Positions 1 through 7,583 of a DNA stretch of 15,125 bases are shown piece by piece (positions within the stretch are counted from its first letter, which is position 1; every line of letters begins with the position of its first letter). Position numbers and translations under genes: made by a program. The stretch is from an uncultured Collinsella sp. (GTDB taxonomy: Bacteria > Actinomycetota > Coriobacteriia > Coriobacteriales > Coriobacteriaceae): assembly GCA_900542125.1 (NCBI GenBank), contig UQMO01000060.1, forward strand, positions 1 to 15,125. Direction: 5' to 3'. The notes beneath the pieces were generated by a model. The model was not told the origin of the DNA, made no database searches, and saw nothing but the letters and a program-made list of their open reading frames with translations.

Positions 1-106
1 GGGATTGGTCAATCTCGGCCGACTATATTTGGCTAAATTATTCCGACGCTAACACTCGACCTACTCGCCCTCGTTCAAGACCGGGCGGGGCTGCGGCTGA
101 GGGCTC

Positions 107-670
107 GACGAGACCTACTTCCCCGAGCCGTTCAGGGGCAACCACTCGAAAGGGTCATTTACGATGCCACGTCCCTCCCGACATCGCGGCAAGCAGGTGC
201 ACAGGCGCGGACTGTCGCGCGAGCAGATCTGCGTCTTGACCGGCGTGAATGACTCGAACGAGACGTTTCTCGAGGTCTCGGGACGAGGCATCCTGTCGAG
301 GAAACGCGCCATGGACGTGCTGAGGGACCGCATCGCGTCCGCTTCCGTCGTGGCGCCGGACAAGGCGTCCGCCTATGTCGACGTCCTCGCGGAACTCGAG
401 GTCGCCGCACACACGGTCCACGATTCCAAGGACCGTTCCGAGGGGACCATCAATCGGATCAACACCGTCCATTCGCTCCTCGATACCTTCATGAAGCCGT
501 TAAAGGGCGTGTCGAAGAAGCACCTCGGCGCCTACCTCGCTTGGTTCAAGTAGCGCCGGACCTTCATGGCGACCGATTCCGGCACCGCCGAGCGCACGGT
601 TGCGCGACAGCTCGCCAACGGCGTGTGCAGGAGCCGCATCCGTGATATGTTCAACGTCCTGCCGCCCTAA
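107..670 (+). pseudogene. IS1595/ISXO2-like transposase, broken C-terminal part
   Basis: Remnant of a DDE-type transposase with the ISXO2-like catalytic domain. In one frame the sequence reads D-E-T-Y (from 107), then a FRGNHSKG-like stretch, the HRGKQVHRRGLSREQ region, LTGVND, a second acidic position in APDKASAYV, and NRINTVHSLLD near the C-terminus. This order of motifs is that of the family. The frame is closed by TGA at 98-100 just before DETY, and again by TAG at 551-553 exactly where the family has Trp after AWFK, so TGG to TAG is the likely change. After the TAG, homologous-looking sequence continues in the same frame for 38 codons to a normal TAA at 668-670. An ATG at 164 opens an internal frame but is not the real start. 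Bases 1-106 show no readable domain and may be degraded upstream IS sequence. The family call is from motif memory, not a search. Confidence 0.8.
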
Positions 671-789
671 CAGAGCCAAATCAATCCAACAGTTTAGATA
701 ACGGGTAATGATTCGGGAACAGGGCGTTCGGCCGGATGGGACAGATGGATATGGAAAGAACGAACCCCTACGGGGCACACAAGTAGAGA

Positions 790-829
790 CAAACAATGGG
801 GTCGCTTCGAGAAGCGACCCCATTGTTTG
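790..829. terminator. Perfect palindrome, probable bidirectional intrinsic terminator
   Basis: CAAACAATGGGGTCGCTTC (790-808) is followed by GA and then its exact reverse complement (811-829). The GC-rich core GGGGTCGCTTC/GAAGCGACCCC forms a strong hairpin with a small CGAG loop. On either strand the core is followed by ATTGTTTG, so the structure can terminate transcription from both sides. It lies 45 bp past the stop of the minus-strand orphan gene and 120 bp past the transposase remnant, which suits a shared terminator. The U tract is short and interrupted, so termination strength is uncertain. Confidence 0.55.
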
Positions 830-873
830 CACAATTGAATTAGGCGCTGAGACCAAGTTGAGTCAATCTTAGA

Positions 874-1173
874 CTAACAGAGAGAAGCGCCGCCCAAGTC
901 ATGTACTATCCGCTCCAACTCGACAATGTAGGACTCAACCGAATCATCCGATGGCGAGACTTCTGCTCGAATAATGTGGTCCCATTTATACAGGAAATTT
1001 TCAACCTGTCGATCTGGGTCATTCTTCCACAGTGGAGCAAGTGCAATCAACGCCGCATCAAAAGGATTGAAGGAAAAATTATCAGCATCAATATAGCCAC
1101 CCATACCGCCCCTGTCGCAGTCATATACACTTCTAACTATTCTCTCCAATTCAATAGCCTGATTATGATTCAT
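874..1173 (-). CDS. Orphan hypothetical protein, 99 aa, AT-rich
   Basis: I do not recognise this protein. The frame is open to 1236, but the ATG at 1173 (MNHNQAIELERIV) is the better start: it follows a near-perfect Shine-Dalgarno GGGAGGTGA with four bases between. The product is short, acidic and apparently soluble, with no signal peptide or membrane segment. It has a helical-looking N-terminus, a central GGMGGYIDADNFSFNPFDAAL stretch rich in aromatic and acidic residues, and a second acidic half (WKNDPDRQVENFLYKW, then HIIRAEVSPSDDSVESYIVELERIV). Size and acidity resemble small immunity or antitoxin proteins, but no toxin partner is visible and this is only a guess. The gene is clearly more AT-rich than the downstream operon and lies alone between two IS remnants, which suggests recent transfer. 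The palindrome at 790-829 probably terminates it. Confidence 0.65.
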   Translation of the reverse strand: MNHNQAIELERIVRSVYDCDRGGMGGYIDADNFSFNPFDAALIALAPLWKNDPDRQVENFLYKWDHIIRAEVSPSDDSVESYIVELERIVHDLGGASLC

Positions 1174-1177
1174 AAAA

Positions 1178-1186
1178 TCACCTCCC
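1178..1186 (-). promoter_or_regulatory. Strong ribosome binding site fixing the start at 1173
   Basis: Read on the minus strand, GGGAGGTGA is followed by TTTT and ATG at 1173. It is nearly fully complementary to the 3' end of 16S rRNA and decides against the longer frame starting at 1236. Confidence 0.8.
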
Positions 1187-1492
1187 TTTCTACTCTTGAT
1201 ACCCCAAAATAGAGAGGAAAAGAGTTTCGATAACATTTATCCGGTTGAAAATCATACACAATCGCTAAACATCTGTTGATTTCCGATCTCAGCCGATCAC
1301 ATTAAACCGATAGGCCGTTCCGGCAGTTATCCGGACGCCCCCGCGGACCCCGTGGGCCCCGGGGGCGGCGTTTTCCCAGTTGGAGGAACGGTGGAGATGT
1401 GTTTCGATGGGTTCGGTGGCCATGCTTCGCCCTCCGCCTGACACCGCTTCCCAGACCCAGTCGGACGTTCGGTCCGCCTATTCCGTTTTACC
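1187..1492. other. Gene-free spacer with a GC-rich hairpin
   Basis: No credible coding region. The part next to the orphan gene (to about 1310) is AT-rich and should hold its promoter, but I could not pick a convincing -10/-35 pair. From about 1310 composition switches sharply to GC-rich, which marks a junction between sequences of different origin. The hairpin at 1336-1374 lies in the GC-rich part. Confidence 0.5.
1336..1374 (+). terminator. GC-rich hairpin followed by TTTT, terminator-like
   Basis: CGCCCCCG (1336-1343) pairs with CGGGGGCG (1360-1367). Inner GGACCC/GGGCC-type pairing is possible, and GCG then TTTT follows (1368-1374). The shape fits a rho-independent terminator for plus-strand transcription, but no intact plus-strand gene precedes it. 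It may therefore be left over from a lost gene or an IS end. Confidence 0.4.
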
Positions 1493-1576
1493 TTAAGGAT
1501 AGACCAGCGGGGTATCGCCCATCTCGGCGCGCGCAGGCTCTATGAGCCCCGGCGTCAGGTCGAGCATGTCGACGGG
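1493..1576 (-). pseudogene. Short C-terminal gene fragment abutting the IS21 end
   Basis: The minus frame reads TPVDMLDLTPGLIEPARAEM and then GDTPLVYP before TAA at 1493-1495. It looks coding in composition but has no ribosome binding site. Its upstream side stops where the IS21-like terminus begins at 1577, so it could be the tail of a gene cut by that insertion. The parent gene is not recognised and the stretch is too short for certainty. Confidence 0.3.
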
Positions 1577-1933
1577 TGTTAATGATCACTAAAAAGAGGT
1601 CCGCGTGATCGCCGGCAATCGAGCACCGTGAGCACCGAAACTGAGCAGTTTGAGCAGAAGGGCCGTACCCCGGGAACCGAGAGCGCGGCCCTCGCCATAC
1701 GGTTTCCCCGGGCGGACACTTTGGCGAGGCCGCCCGGGAAGGATGGGGAGATGACCGTGCCCCTGGACACAGTGAATGATATACGGTCGACGGAGGCAGC
1801 CGGACGCCCGGGGTTCAAGATAGCCCGGGCACTTCACCTGAGCCGCAACACCGTGGCGAAGTACGCCGACATAGAGGACATGTCACCCGCCGCAACGATA
1901 CCCCAAAGGAGGGCCAGGCCGACGCTCGAGTAA
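1577..1933 (+). mobile_element. IS21-family left end, truncated
   Basis: Starts with TGTTAATGATCACTAAAAAG, the TG-initiated type of terminus expected for IS21 elements. Related short motifs follow (GTGATCG, TCGAGCAC, GTGAGCAC), as in the repeated transposase-binding sites inside IS21 ends. A leader of about 175 bases then leads to the start of istA at 1751. Homology to istA ends near 1930, and no istB, right terminus or target duplication is visible. The element is a non-autonomous relic. Confidence 0.6.
1751..1933 (+). pseudogene. istA: istA, truncated IS21-type transposase N-terminus
   Basis: Sixty codons from the ATG at 1751 (MTVPLDTVNDIRS). They contain the helix-turn-helix that opens IstA transposases: IARALHLSRNTVAKYADIED, then MSPAATIPQRRARPTLE and a TAA at 1931-1933. 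Complete IstA is roughly 400-500 residues with a DDE integrase core, none of which is present. Only the N-terminal DNA-binding part remains. The frame is open further upstream to a GTG at 1628, but that part lies in the IS leader and lacks homology. A purine-rich GGAAGGATGGGGAG lies just before the ATG. The break after TLE probably marks a deletion or a second insertion. Confidence 0.65.
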
Positions 1934-1941
1934 ACCTGAAT

Positions 1942-2064
1942 CTACCCCATCCCCTCATCTATCGCCACGAGGAACTTAACCACTTCCCCAGTATGCACGC
2001 GAACTCCCGTCCGAACAATCGAATGACCCACCATAGTATCCGCGGCCCCCAAACAAGCAGCGAA
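1942..2064 (-). other. Open frame continuing past the ATPase stop, gene tail of unknown origin
   Basis: Directly after the TAG of the ATPase fragment the same minus frame stays open for 40 codons. It includes MVGHSIVRTGVRVHTGEVVK and FLVAIDEGMG before TAG at 1942-1944. Composition is protein-like, but there is no ribosome binding site or known domain. It could be the tail of a lost gene, a read-through extension, or chance. Confidence 0.25.
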
Positions 2065-2673
2065 CTAGAACCGTTCGAGAATCTCCTCGGCATTCTCTCG
2101 CAGATAGATATTTAGGTCCGGCACGGCAAACTGCACGTAGCCCCTCTGTGGCGCCTGAATAACCTCTCTTTGTAGCAATTTTGCCCTAATAGAGCTAACC
2201 TCATTGGTCTTTTTACCCATGCGCCTAGCAATCTCGGATGATTTGGACTGTCGTTTGTCCTCGCACATCGCCAAAAGGTATTTGATATCGTTAGGCCCCA
2301 GTCCAGAAATCGCGGGCTCGTGAACAACATCGTGAAAACGAGCCTCTGCCAGCGCAATGCCTTCGGCAACATCGCGCTCGCTCACAATGGCACTTTTGGC
2401 ACGATGCAAGTTGGCGCGCTGCCAAATTGAATAACCGACCAGTTGCACCAGATAGGCATAGCCCTTAGTGGCCTTAGCGGCTCTCGACAGAAGATTGTCC
2501 TCTATGGTCAAACCAGTCGCGACAAAGCTATCGCCCATAGAGAGCGCTACCTCCACCTGGTTGATAGGCGCCAGATCTTCGGGGAGGGCACGACGCAAGA
2601 ACGTAAGCGCCTTGCCGTTAATAAGATCCATAACGCCGGCGGGTAAGCCGGCAAAGGCAAGTGCGATATCTAC
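2065..2673 (-). pseudogene. C-terminal fragment of an AAA ATPase with winged-helix tail
   Basis: The 188-codon frame from the ATG at 2631 is the C-terminal part of an ORC/Cdc6- or archaeal-ATPase-type protein, a family common in actinobacteria. Homology-like sequence extends upstream of that ATG in frame (DIALAFAGLPAGV) until TAA at 2674-2676, so the ATG is internal and the gene has lost its 5' end. Visible parts are the ALTFLRRALPEDLAPI segment, the lid-like GYAYLVQLVGYSIWQRAN helix, and a C-terminal winged helix (IKYLLAMCEDKRQSKSSEIA, then RRMGKKTNEVSSIRAKLLQR). Walker A, Walker B and sensor 1 are all missing, so it cannot act as an ATPase. The upstream DNA is unrelated AT-rich sequence, which marks a recombination junction near 2675. 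Confidence 0.7.
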
Positions 2674-2676
2674 TTA

Positions 2677-2731
2677 TATCGAATAATATCGAGCTGTATA
2701 AGCTTGTATAAACTTATCGCGAAAGTATCGA
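2677..2731. repeat. Helically phased short AT-rich repeats
   Basis: TATCGA at 2677 and 2687 (10 bp apart), TGTATAA at 2695 and 2705 (10 bp apart), TATCGC at 2715 and TATCGA at 2726 (11 bp apart). Repeats spaced by about one helical turn suggest protein binding on one face or a bent region. The block sits at the broken 5' edge of the ATPase fragment, with no intact gene reading away from it. Confidence 0.4.
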
Positions 2732-2823
2732 GTTTTCGTAATTTATCTTAGTAAGTAGTCCAACCCTGCTTTCTTCCAAGTTCATAGCGAAGGAAAGTTA
2801 AAGACTTCCTAAAAACTATTGCC

Positions 2824-5310
2824 TTAGACCGAGAAATACTCGCTCTCAACGGATAAGTTCGGCCCCAACCACGGATCGCCCGTCAAGAAGAACTCCGGCC
2901 AGCGCTGCATGAACAGTGCCTGTTCACGTTTCCAGCGACAAATCTTTTCCTCGTTGGCCTCTTCTCTGCCGCGCGAGGTGAACTCGTAGTGGTACAGCTC
3001 GGCATAGGGCGTAAAGATGGTGCGGTAGCCCGCCTCCCATGCGCGCAGGCAAAAGTCTGCGTCGTTAAAGCCAACGGCGAATTCCTCGTTGTAGCCGCCG
3101 ACCCGCTCAAATACGTCGCGTCGGACCATCTGGCAGGCACCCGTTACGGCGCAGAAGTTACCGGGGCGCACGGCACGGGCAAGATAGCCCTCGCGCTTTG
3201 CCGAGAAGTCCTGGTTGGCATGAGCAAGTGCGCCACGCACGCCGACCAAAACGCCAGCGTGCTGCACCAAATAATCGGCAAAGTAGAGTTTGGCGCCCAC
3301 CACACCCACATCGGGACGTTGCAGATAGCCCATCATCTCTTCGATAAAGTCGGGGCTTATGACCTCGGTATCGTTGTTCAGCAGCAGTAGATAGTCGCCC
3401 TTGGCATGCTCTACGCCAAAGTTGATGATCTGGGAGTAATTGAACTCGCCCGGCCAGTACACAACGCGTGCGTTACCTTTGCCTTCAGATACTGCGGCCA
3501 CGCGCTCCGGCAGGGTTTCGTAATACGCAAACGTCTCCGGATCTTCACTGTTGTTCTCCACCAAGACGATCTCGTAGTTGGCATACGTGGCCTTCTGGGC
3601 GATCGACATCACACAGGCGTCGAGCGTCTCGACGTGGTCCTTGGTGGGAATCACAATGCTCACCAGCGGCGCAGACTCCGGCAGCGCATAACGCATGCGA
3701 TAGACAAACGGCGTCTCGGTCTCCTCGACCGTTCCGTGAACGCCAAGCGAGTCAAAGTGGCGCTGCAGCGCCAAACGACCAGCTTCAATGGCATACGGCT
3801 TGCTATCAGCAGAGCCATCGGCGGTGGAGCCGGGGTGCACACGCCAGTGATACAACACGTGGGCAATATGCTCAAACTGTGCGCCCGATGCAAGGCAGCG
3901 AAGCGTCAGGTCGTAATCCTGGGCACCCGCAACGTCTTCTGGGGACGTGCCAATGTGATCGATAAGCGCCTTCTCCACCATCAGAAAATGCGTCACACAG
4001 TTATGGCTATAGAGCAGGTCGATGTTAAGCCGCGTCTTAAATACTGGCTGACCCCACTCCCCCGTTTTCTGGAACATGTCCTCGTCACAGAACAGGACCT
4101 GCGGACGCTCCCCCTCTGCCGCTTTGTTCAACGCGGCGACATAGTGGAACAACGCATCCGGCTCCAGAATGTCATCGTGGTCCAAAAATGCGATGTAGTC
4201 GCCCGTCGCTTGCTGAATGCCAGCGTTGGTGTTGAGTACAATGCCGCCGTTGCCGGGAAGCTCGATGCGACGGACGCGCTCGTCGTTGGCACCTGCCGCA
4301 AGGGTGGCCACCGCGTCCCATTCGGGCGAGGCGTCCATAAGCAGCAATTCCCAGTTGTCATAGCTCTGGGATAGCACAGAGTCCAGCAACTCGCGCAGGT
4401 AAACCCGATCGGTCCTATAGCACGGCACCACAATGCTCACGAGCGGCCTATAGGCAAATGCCGCCGAAGCGACACGCTGGCACGCCAAATCACCCGGCTT
4501 TGCGCGATACTGCTCAAACCAACGTCGATAAGCCGCGTCGTCCGCGCGTGCATCCTTCATGCGATTCCAGCTGTCGTCAACCATGCCATTGTACAAACGA
4601 CCATCCATGGCACAAAATCCACTCTGGATTTGGCCCGTAGGATCAGCCGCAATCGCAACAAAATCGCGTATATCCTGAGGCATCTCAACGCTCAGATACG
4701 TTTTATTAACGCGACATCCGTTCTGCTGGAGAACATCGACCTGCGACTCAAACACATGCACGGTGGCATCAATCGCGTTCATATGCGTATCGAAGATCTG
4801 GAGCTCAGGGGCGCACTGAGGGCCTCCCGCCCACTTGACCTCATAGCGCCAGACGACGCCCTCATCTGCCGGTAAATAACGAACGGCATCAATCTCGTAT
4901 CGACCGCAGCACTCGCCGCGTTGCGCATCGCGAACGAGTGCGCACATCGCAGGCTTTGCTTTGTAGTTAATCTTGGATTCAAGCTTGGCAATACGACTAT
5001 CAAGGTGAATAGAGCCCAGCCTTTTGCCGTCGGACGCAAATAAGATGTCAATCGTAGAGCCGTCCAAAAACGGAAGCACCAAGACGACGAGTTCGCGCTC
5101 ATAATCGGCAACGGAGGGACAAAGCGCCAGCACACGACCATGGTCGACCGTAAGTGCCAAAGACGGCACGCAAACGCCATTGGTCGTCGCATGAGCAAAG
5201 GCCTGGGAACCCTCCTGCTCAATAAGCCCCGCGATATCCTGGCCGACAAAACGAAGCAGCACAAACAGGCGACCCTGACTGCGGCAAAGCGCCAAACGCT
5301 TGATACTCAT
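2824..5310 (-). CDS. Double-domain family-2 glycosyltransferase
   Basis: Large (828 aa) cytoplasmic transferase with two GT-A domains, expected to add sugars from nucleotide-sugar donors to a growing surface polysaccharide. Residues 1-285 are a non-catalytic region I do not recognise. Domain 1 starts at about 289 (PLVSIVVPCYRT), has the DHDD metal/donor motif at 377-380, and ends near HVLYHWRVHPGS (484-495). Domain 2 starts at about 548 (PLVSIVIPTKDH), has NNDTE at 645-649 as its DXD-equivalent, FNDADFCLRAWEAG at 748-761 as the likely catalytic-base region, and ends at about 800. No membrane helix is obvious. The start ATG directly follows the TAG of the upstream gene with no spacer, so the two are translationally coupled. 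It is the last gene of the operon, and no clear terminator follows. Tandem-GT2 enzymes of this kind often make alternating linkages. The sugar and linkage cannot be read from sequence. Confidence 0.9.
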   Translation of the reverse strand: MSIKRLALCRSQGRLFVLLRFVGQDIAGLIEQEGSQAFAHATTNGVCVPSLALTVDHGRVLALCPSVADYERELVVLVLPFLDGSTIDILFASDGKRLGSIHLDSRIAKLESKINYKAKPAMCALVRDAQRGECCGRYEIDAVRYLPADEGVVWRYEVKWAGGPQCAPELQIFDTHMNAIDATVHVFESQVDVLQQNGCRVNKTYLSVEMPQDIRDFVAIAADPTGQIQSGFCAMDGRLYNGMVDDSWNRMKDARADDAAYRRWFEQYRAKPGDLACQRVASAAFAYRPLVSIVVPCYRTDRVYLRELLDSVLSQSYDNWELLLMDASPEWDAVATLAAGANDERVRRIELPGNGGIVLNTNAGIQQATGDYIAFLDHDDILEPDALFHYVAALNKAAEGERPQVLFCDEDMFQKTGEWGQPVFKTRLNIDLLYSHNCVTHFLMVEKALIDHIGTSPEDVAGAQDYDLTLRCLASGAQFEHIAHVLYHWRVHPGSTADGSADSKPYAIEAGRLALQRHFDSLGVHGTVEETETPFVYRMRYALPESAPLVSIVIPTKDHVETLDACVMSIAQKATYANYEIVLVENNSEDPETFAYYETLPERVAAVSEGKGNARVVYWPGEFNYSQIINFGVEHAKGDYLLLLNNDTEVISPDFIEEMMGYLQRPDVGVVGAKLYFADYLVQHAGVLVGVRGALAHANQDFSAKREGYLARAVRPGNFCAVTGACQMVRRDVFERVGGYNEEFAVGFNDADFCLRAWEAGYRTIFTPYAELYHYEFTSRGREEANEEKICRWKREQALFMQRWPEFFLTGDPWLGPNLSVESEYFSV

Positions 5311-6378
5311 CTACACTTCTCGCTTTCCCAGAGCGTTCGCAGCCATGCGCTTGCACGCGCCCAAGCGCCCAAACCTCAAGACGTCGTAATCGAACATGAG
5401 CTTTTTGCACGAACGAGAAGCAGGCGCCTTACCGACAAGTGCCGCACGCACCAGAGCGGCAACAGAAGGAGCGCATTGTGCGAGCGCAGCATCACTGCCC
5501 ACGGCAGAACCGTCAAGCGCCGCGGCGACGGCAGCAAACACCTTGCCGCAGCCCGCGCTCAGCAGCCTGAGCGCATCGTACAGCACCAAATCGCACAGGA
5601 AGTACGCCAGGTCATCGGCATGCTGATCGTCGAGCCCATCACGGCGCCAATCGGCCAGCACCGCGGAGCAAATCTTCACGTGCTCCAGCAGACGCGTCTC
5701 GTCGTCGTAGCGCATGGTGTCCATGAGCGAACCCTTGCGCGCCACGCGGTAGTCATACAACTTGTTCGAGATAAGCGCGGTCTTGCGCGAGCGACCGTAC
5801 ACGGCAAAATCAAAGACCTGATCCTCGCCATATTTAACGGTTTCATCGAACACGATCCCGTTGCCCAGCAAAAAAGCGCGCTTGCAAGCGGTGCGCCATG
5901 CAAAGGGGCGAGATGCTTCCTTAAACAGCAGGTCGGAGCTATAGCCCACAAACGACACATCGCGCGGGCTCAGCACATAGTTAAGCCACGGATACCCCGC
6001 CTCCAACGGATACGGGTTTGCGCCAAAGGTCAAAACGTCGCAGCCCTCGCGCTCAAAGGCATCTACGATCACACGGCACGCATCGGGCGTAAATCGGTCG
6101 TCGGAATCCAAGAACGCGACGATAGGCGCCGTGGACGCAGCGATACCCGCATTGCGCGCGCTCGACAGGCCGCCGTTCTCCTTATCGACCAGCGTAAAGC
6201 GCGCGTCCTTTTCGCAATAGGTAGCCGCAATATCGCGCGAACCGTCCGGCGAGCCATCGTTGACCAGCACGCCTTCCCAATCGGGCATGTCCTGTGCAAG
6301 CAGGGAGTCCAGGCACCAGGCCAGGCACTCCTCCACGTTATAGATGGGAACGACAACGGAAATCTTGGGGGTAGCCAT
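5311..6378 (-). CDS. Family-2 glycosyltransferase, module member B2
   Basis: 355-residue GT-A transferase. The N-terminal fold is clear: PKISVVVPIYNVEECLAWCL (4-23), VNDGSPDGS (39-47) for nucleotide binding, GLSSARNAGIA (70-80), and DSDD at 91-94 as the metal-binding DXD. KYGEDQVFDFAVYGRSRKTA is the acceptor-side acidic motif. The frame also opens at a GTG six bases further upstream (6384), but the AGGAG at 6388-6392 is only three bases from it and nine from ATG 6378, so ATG is preferred. It resembles B1 (7584-8624) more than any other gene here, both in the GED motif region and in the C-terminal helices (VLADW, DDLAYFLCDLVLYDALRL). It follows A2 after 12 bases and abuts the next gene. Substrate unknown. 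Confidence 0.9.
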   Translation of the reverse strand: MATPKISVVVPIYNVEECLAWCLDSLLAQDMPDWEGVLVNDGSPDGSRDIAATYCEKDARFTLVDKENGGLSSARNAGIAASTAPIVAFLDSDDRFTPDACRVIVDAFEREGCDVLTFGANPYPLEAGYPWLNYVLSPRDVSFVGYSSDLLFKEASRPFAWRTACKRAFLLGNGIVFDETVKYGEDQVFDFAVYGRSRKTALISNKLYDYRVARKGSLMDTMRYDDETRLLEHVKICSAVLADWRRDGLDDQHADDLAYFLCDLVLYDALRLLSAGCGKVFAAVAAALDGSAVGSDAALAQCAPSVAALVRAALVGKAPASRSCKKLMFDYDVLRFGRLGACKRMAANALGKREV

Positions 6379-6390
6379 AGTCACTCGCTC

Positions 6391-7509
6391 CTACTGTGCT
6401 GCCGGAACGTCGTCAGGGTGCGGGTTGTCGCCGTAGGTGCGCTGATACGTCAGCACGCGCCAGACCAGCGGTAGGCCGCCAATCTTAAAGTAATGCTTAA
6501 ACGTATTGAGCTTGCCCGGCTTCTTAAAGTCAAAGCGCGAATCGATATAGGCGCGGGGCGACTTGACCATCAGGCGCAAGTCGGTCTCGCCACGCGGATC
6601 AAACAGCGACAGATCAAAGCGACCGGCATCCCAATCGGCCTTGAGCTCAGGAGATGCCTTTTCCCAAAACTGCTCGCGCAGTTCATCGACCAGGCGCTCA
6701 TCGTTCCAACGGTACGTATCGACCTTCATGCGCATTAAAATACCCTGAAGCTGAGCCTTAAGCTCGGGGCGTTCATCCAAAAAGCGCTGCATCTCGGCGT
6801 ATTCGTCGCACACGCAAAATACCTTGTTGGGCGAATTAACGGAGCTCTTCTCGTTGTCTTGGCGATAGCACAAAATGGGGTCCGCGATAAACGCAGCGCG
6901 CTCGGCGCATGCCCAGACCTTAAAGTTAAAACCCGCATCCTGATACGAGGCACCCGGCGTGGGAAGGAAGCGAATCTGATTGTCGTTGAGAAACTCGCGC
7001 CGATAGATAGCCGACCAAATGGAAGGTTTGCGGTAGAAGATGCCCGGGCGATCGACGGGGCGATACGCGGCGCCCGTCATATGCTCGTCGATAATCCCAA
7101 ACAGCTCACGTCGCTCGCTGGGCGTGGACCAATACAGATAAAAGTCACCCTTTACCGCATCGGCATGCTCAGCATCGGCCTTGGCGACCAGCTTTTGAAG
7201 CGAATCCTCAAACATAAAGTCGTCGGACTCAAGGATGCCCACGTACTCACCGCGCGCCATCTCCAGGCCACGGTTCATCGAGTCGCCGTAGCCGCTGTTG
7301 GCCTTGTCGATCATCTTTACACGGGGGTCGTGCTCCATGTACTCGCGGATGATATCCGGCGAGCTATCGGTGGAGCCGTCGTTGATGCAGATGATCTCGA
7401 TGTCATTGAGCGTCTGCGCCACGGCGGAATCGAGGCACACGCGCAGATAGCGCTCGACATTGCAAATGGGGACAAGCAGCGAAACTTTAGGGGTATCAGA
7501 GTTCTGCAA
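6391..7509 (-). CDS. Family-2 glycosyltransferase, module member A2
   Basis: 372-residue GT-A transferase that begins with TTG at 7509, preceded by AGGAGG and five bases, an unambiguous ribosome binding site. Motifs: KVSLLVPICNVERYLRVCL (8-26), INDGSTDSSPDII (42-54), DKANSGYGDSMNRGLEMARG (68-87), and ESDD at 94-97 as DXD. A KPSIWSAIYRREFL and FLPTPGASYQDAGFNFKVWA acceptor-side region follows, then CYRQDNEKSSVNS. These features resemble WfgS/WfeV-type GT2 enzymes that build O-antigen or capsule, but the exact linkage is unknown. It is a close paralogue of A1 (8631-9734), sharing motif order, TTG start and a 46-bp identical DNA stretch. The C-terminal 110 residues have diverged most. A 74-bp gap separates it from B1, the longest within the operon, so an internal promoter there is possible. 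Confidence 0.9.
   Translation of the reverse strand: MQNSDTPKVSLLVPICNVERYLRVCLDSAVAQTLNDIEIICINDGSTDSSPDIIREYMEHDPRVKMIDKANSGYGDSMNRGLEMARGEYVGILESDDFMFEDSLQKLVAKADAEHADAVKGDFYLYWSTPSERRELFGIIDEHMTGAAYRPVDRPGIFYRKPSIWSAIYRREFLNDNQIRFLPTPGASYQDAGFNFKVWACAERAAFIADPILCYRQDNEKSSVNSPNKVFCVCDEYAEMQRFLDERPELKAQLQGILMRMKVDTYRWNDERLVDELREQFWEKASPELKADWDAGRFDLSLFDPRGETDLRLMVKSPRAYIDSRFDFKKPGKLNTFKHYFKIGGLPLVWRVLTYQRTYGDNPHPDDVPAAQ
7272..7317. repeat. 46-bp exact repeat, copy in A2
   Basis: Bases 7272-7317 are identical to 9491-9536. Both encode the KMIDKANSGYGDSMN region of the GT2 domain at the same position in two paralogous genes. Synonymous positions are also identical, which suggests gene conversion or recent duplication. 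Confidence 0.85.
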
Positions 7510-7583
7510 GAGAACCTCCTGTTGAATAGCGTGTAACAGGGTTATTTTAGCAGCCGAGTTGCGGCGGGCGGCAGCGCTTGGAA

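Noticed and set aside
500..856. Minus-strand frame of 118 codons over the transposase tail
   Set aside because: Runs through the palindrome and the transposase remnant, with no start signal or family resemblance.
1628..1750. Upstream extension of istA to a GTG at 1628
   Set aside because: Sequence belongs to the IS leader, and IstA similarity starts only at about 1751.
2680..2823. Intrinsic terminator after the glycosyltransferase operon
   Set aside because: Only weak interrupted hairpins (around 2793-2811) without a U tract were seen.
3406..4374. Plus-strand open frame of 322 codons
   Set aside because: Antisense to the double-domain glycosyltransferase; no motif or start signal.
5140..6474. 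Plus-strand open frame of 444 codons
   Set aside because: Lies entirely antisense to two clear glycosyltransferase genes, has no ribosome binding site or domain, and its Arg/His/Gln-rich, Val/Ala-rich product is typical of the complement of GC-rich genes.
6859..7536. Plus-strand frame, and a similar one at 9249-9917
   Set aside because: They resemble each other only because they are complements of the paralogous A2 and A1 genes.
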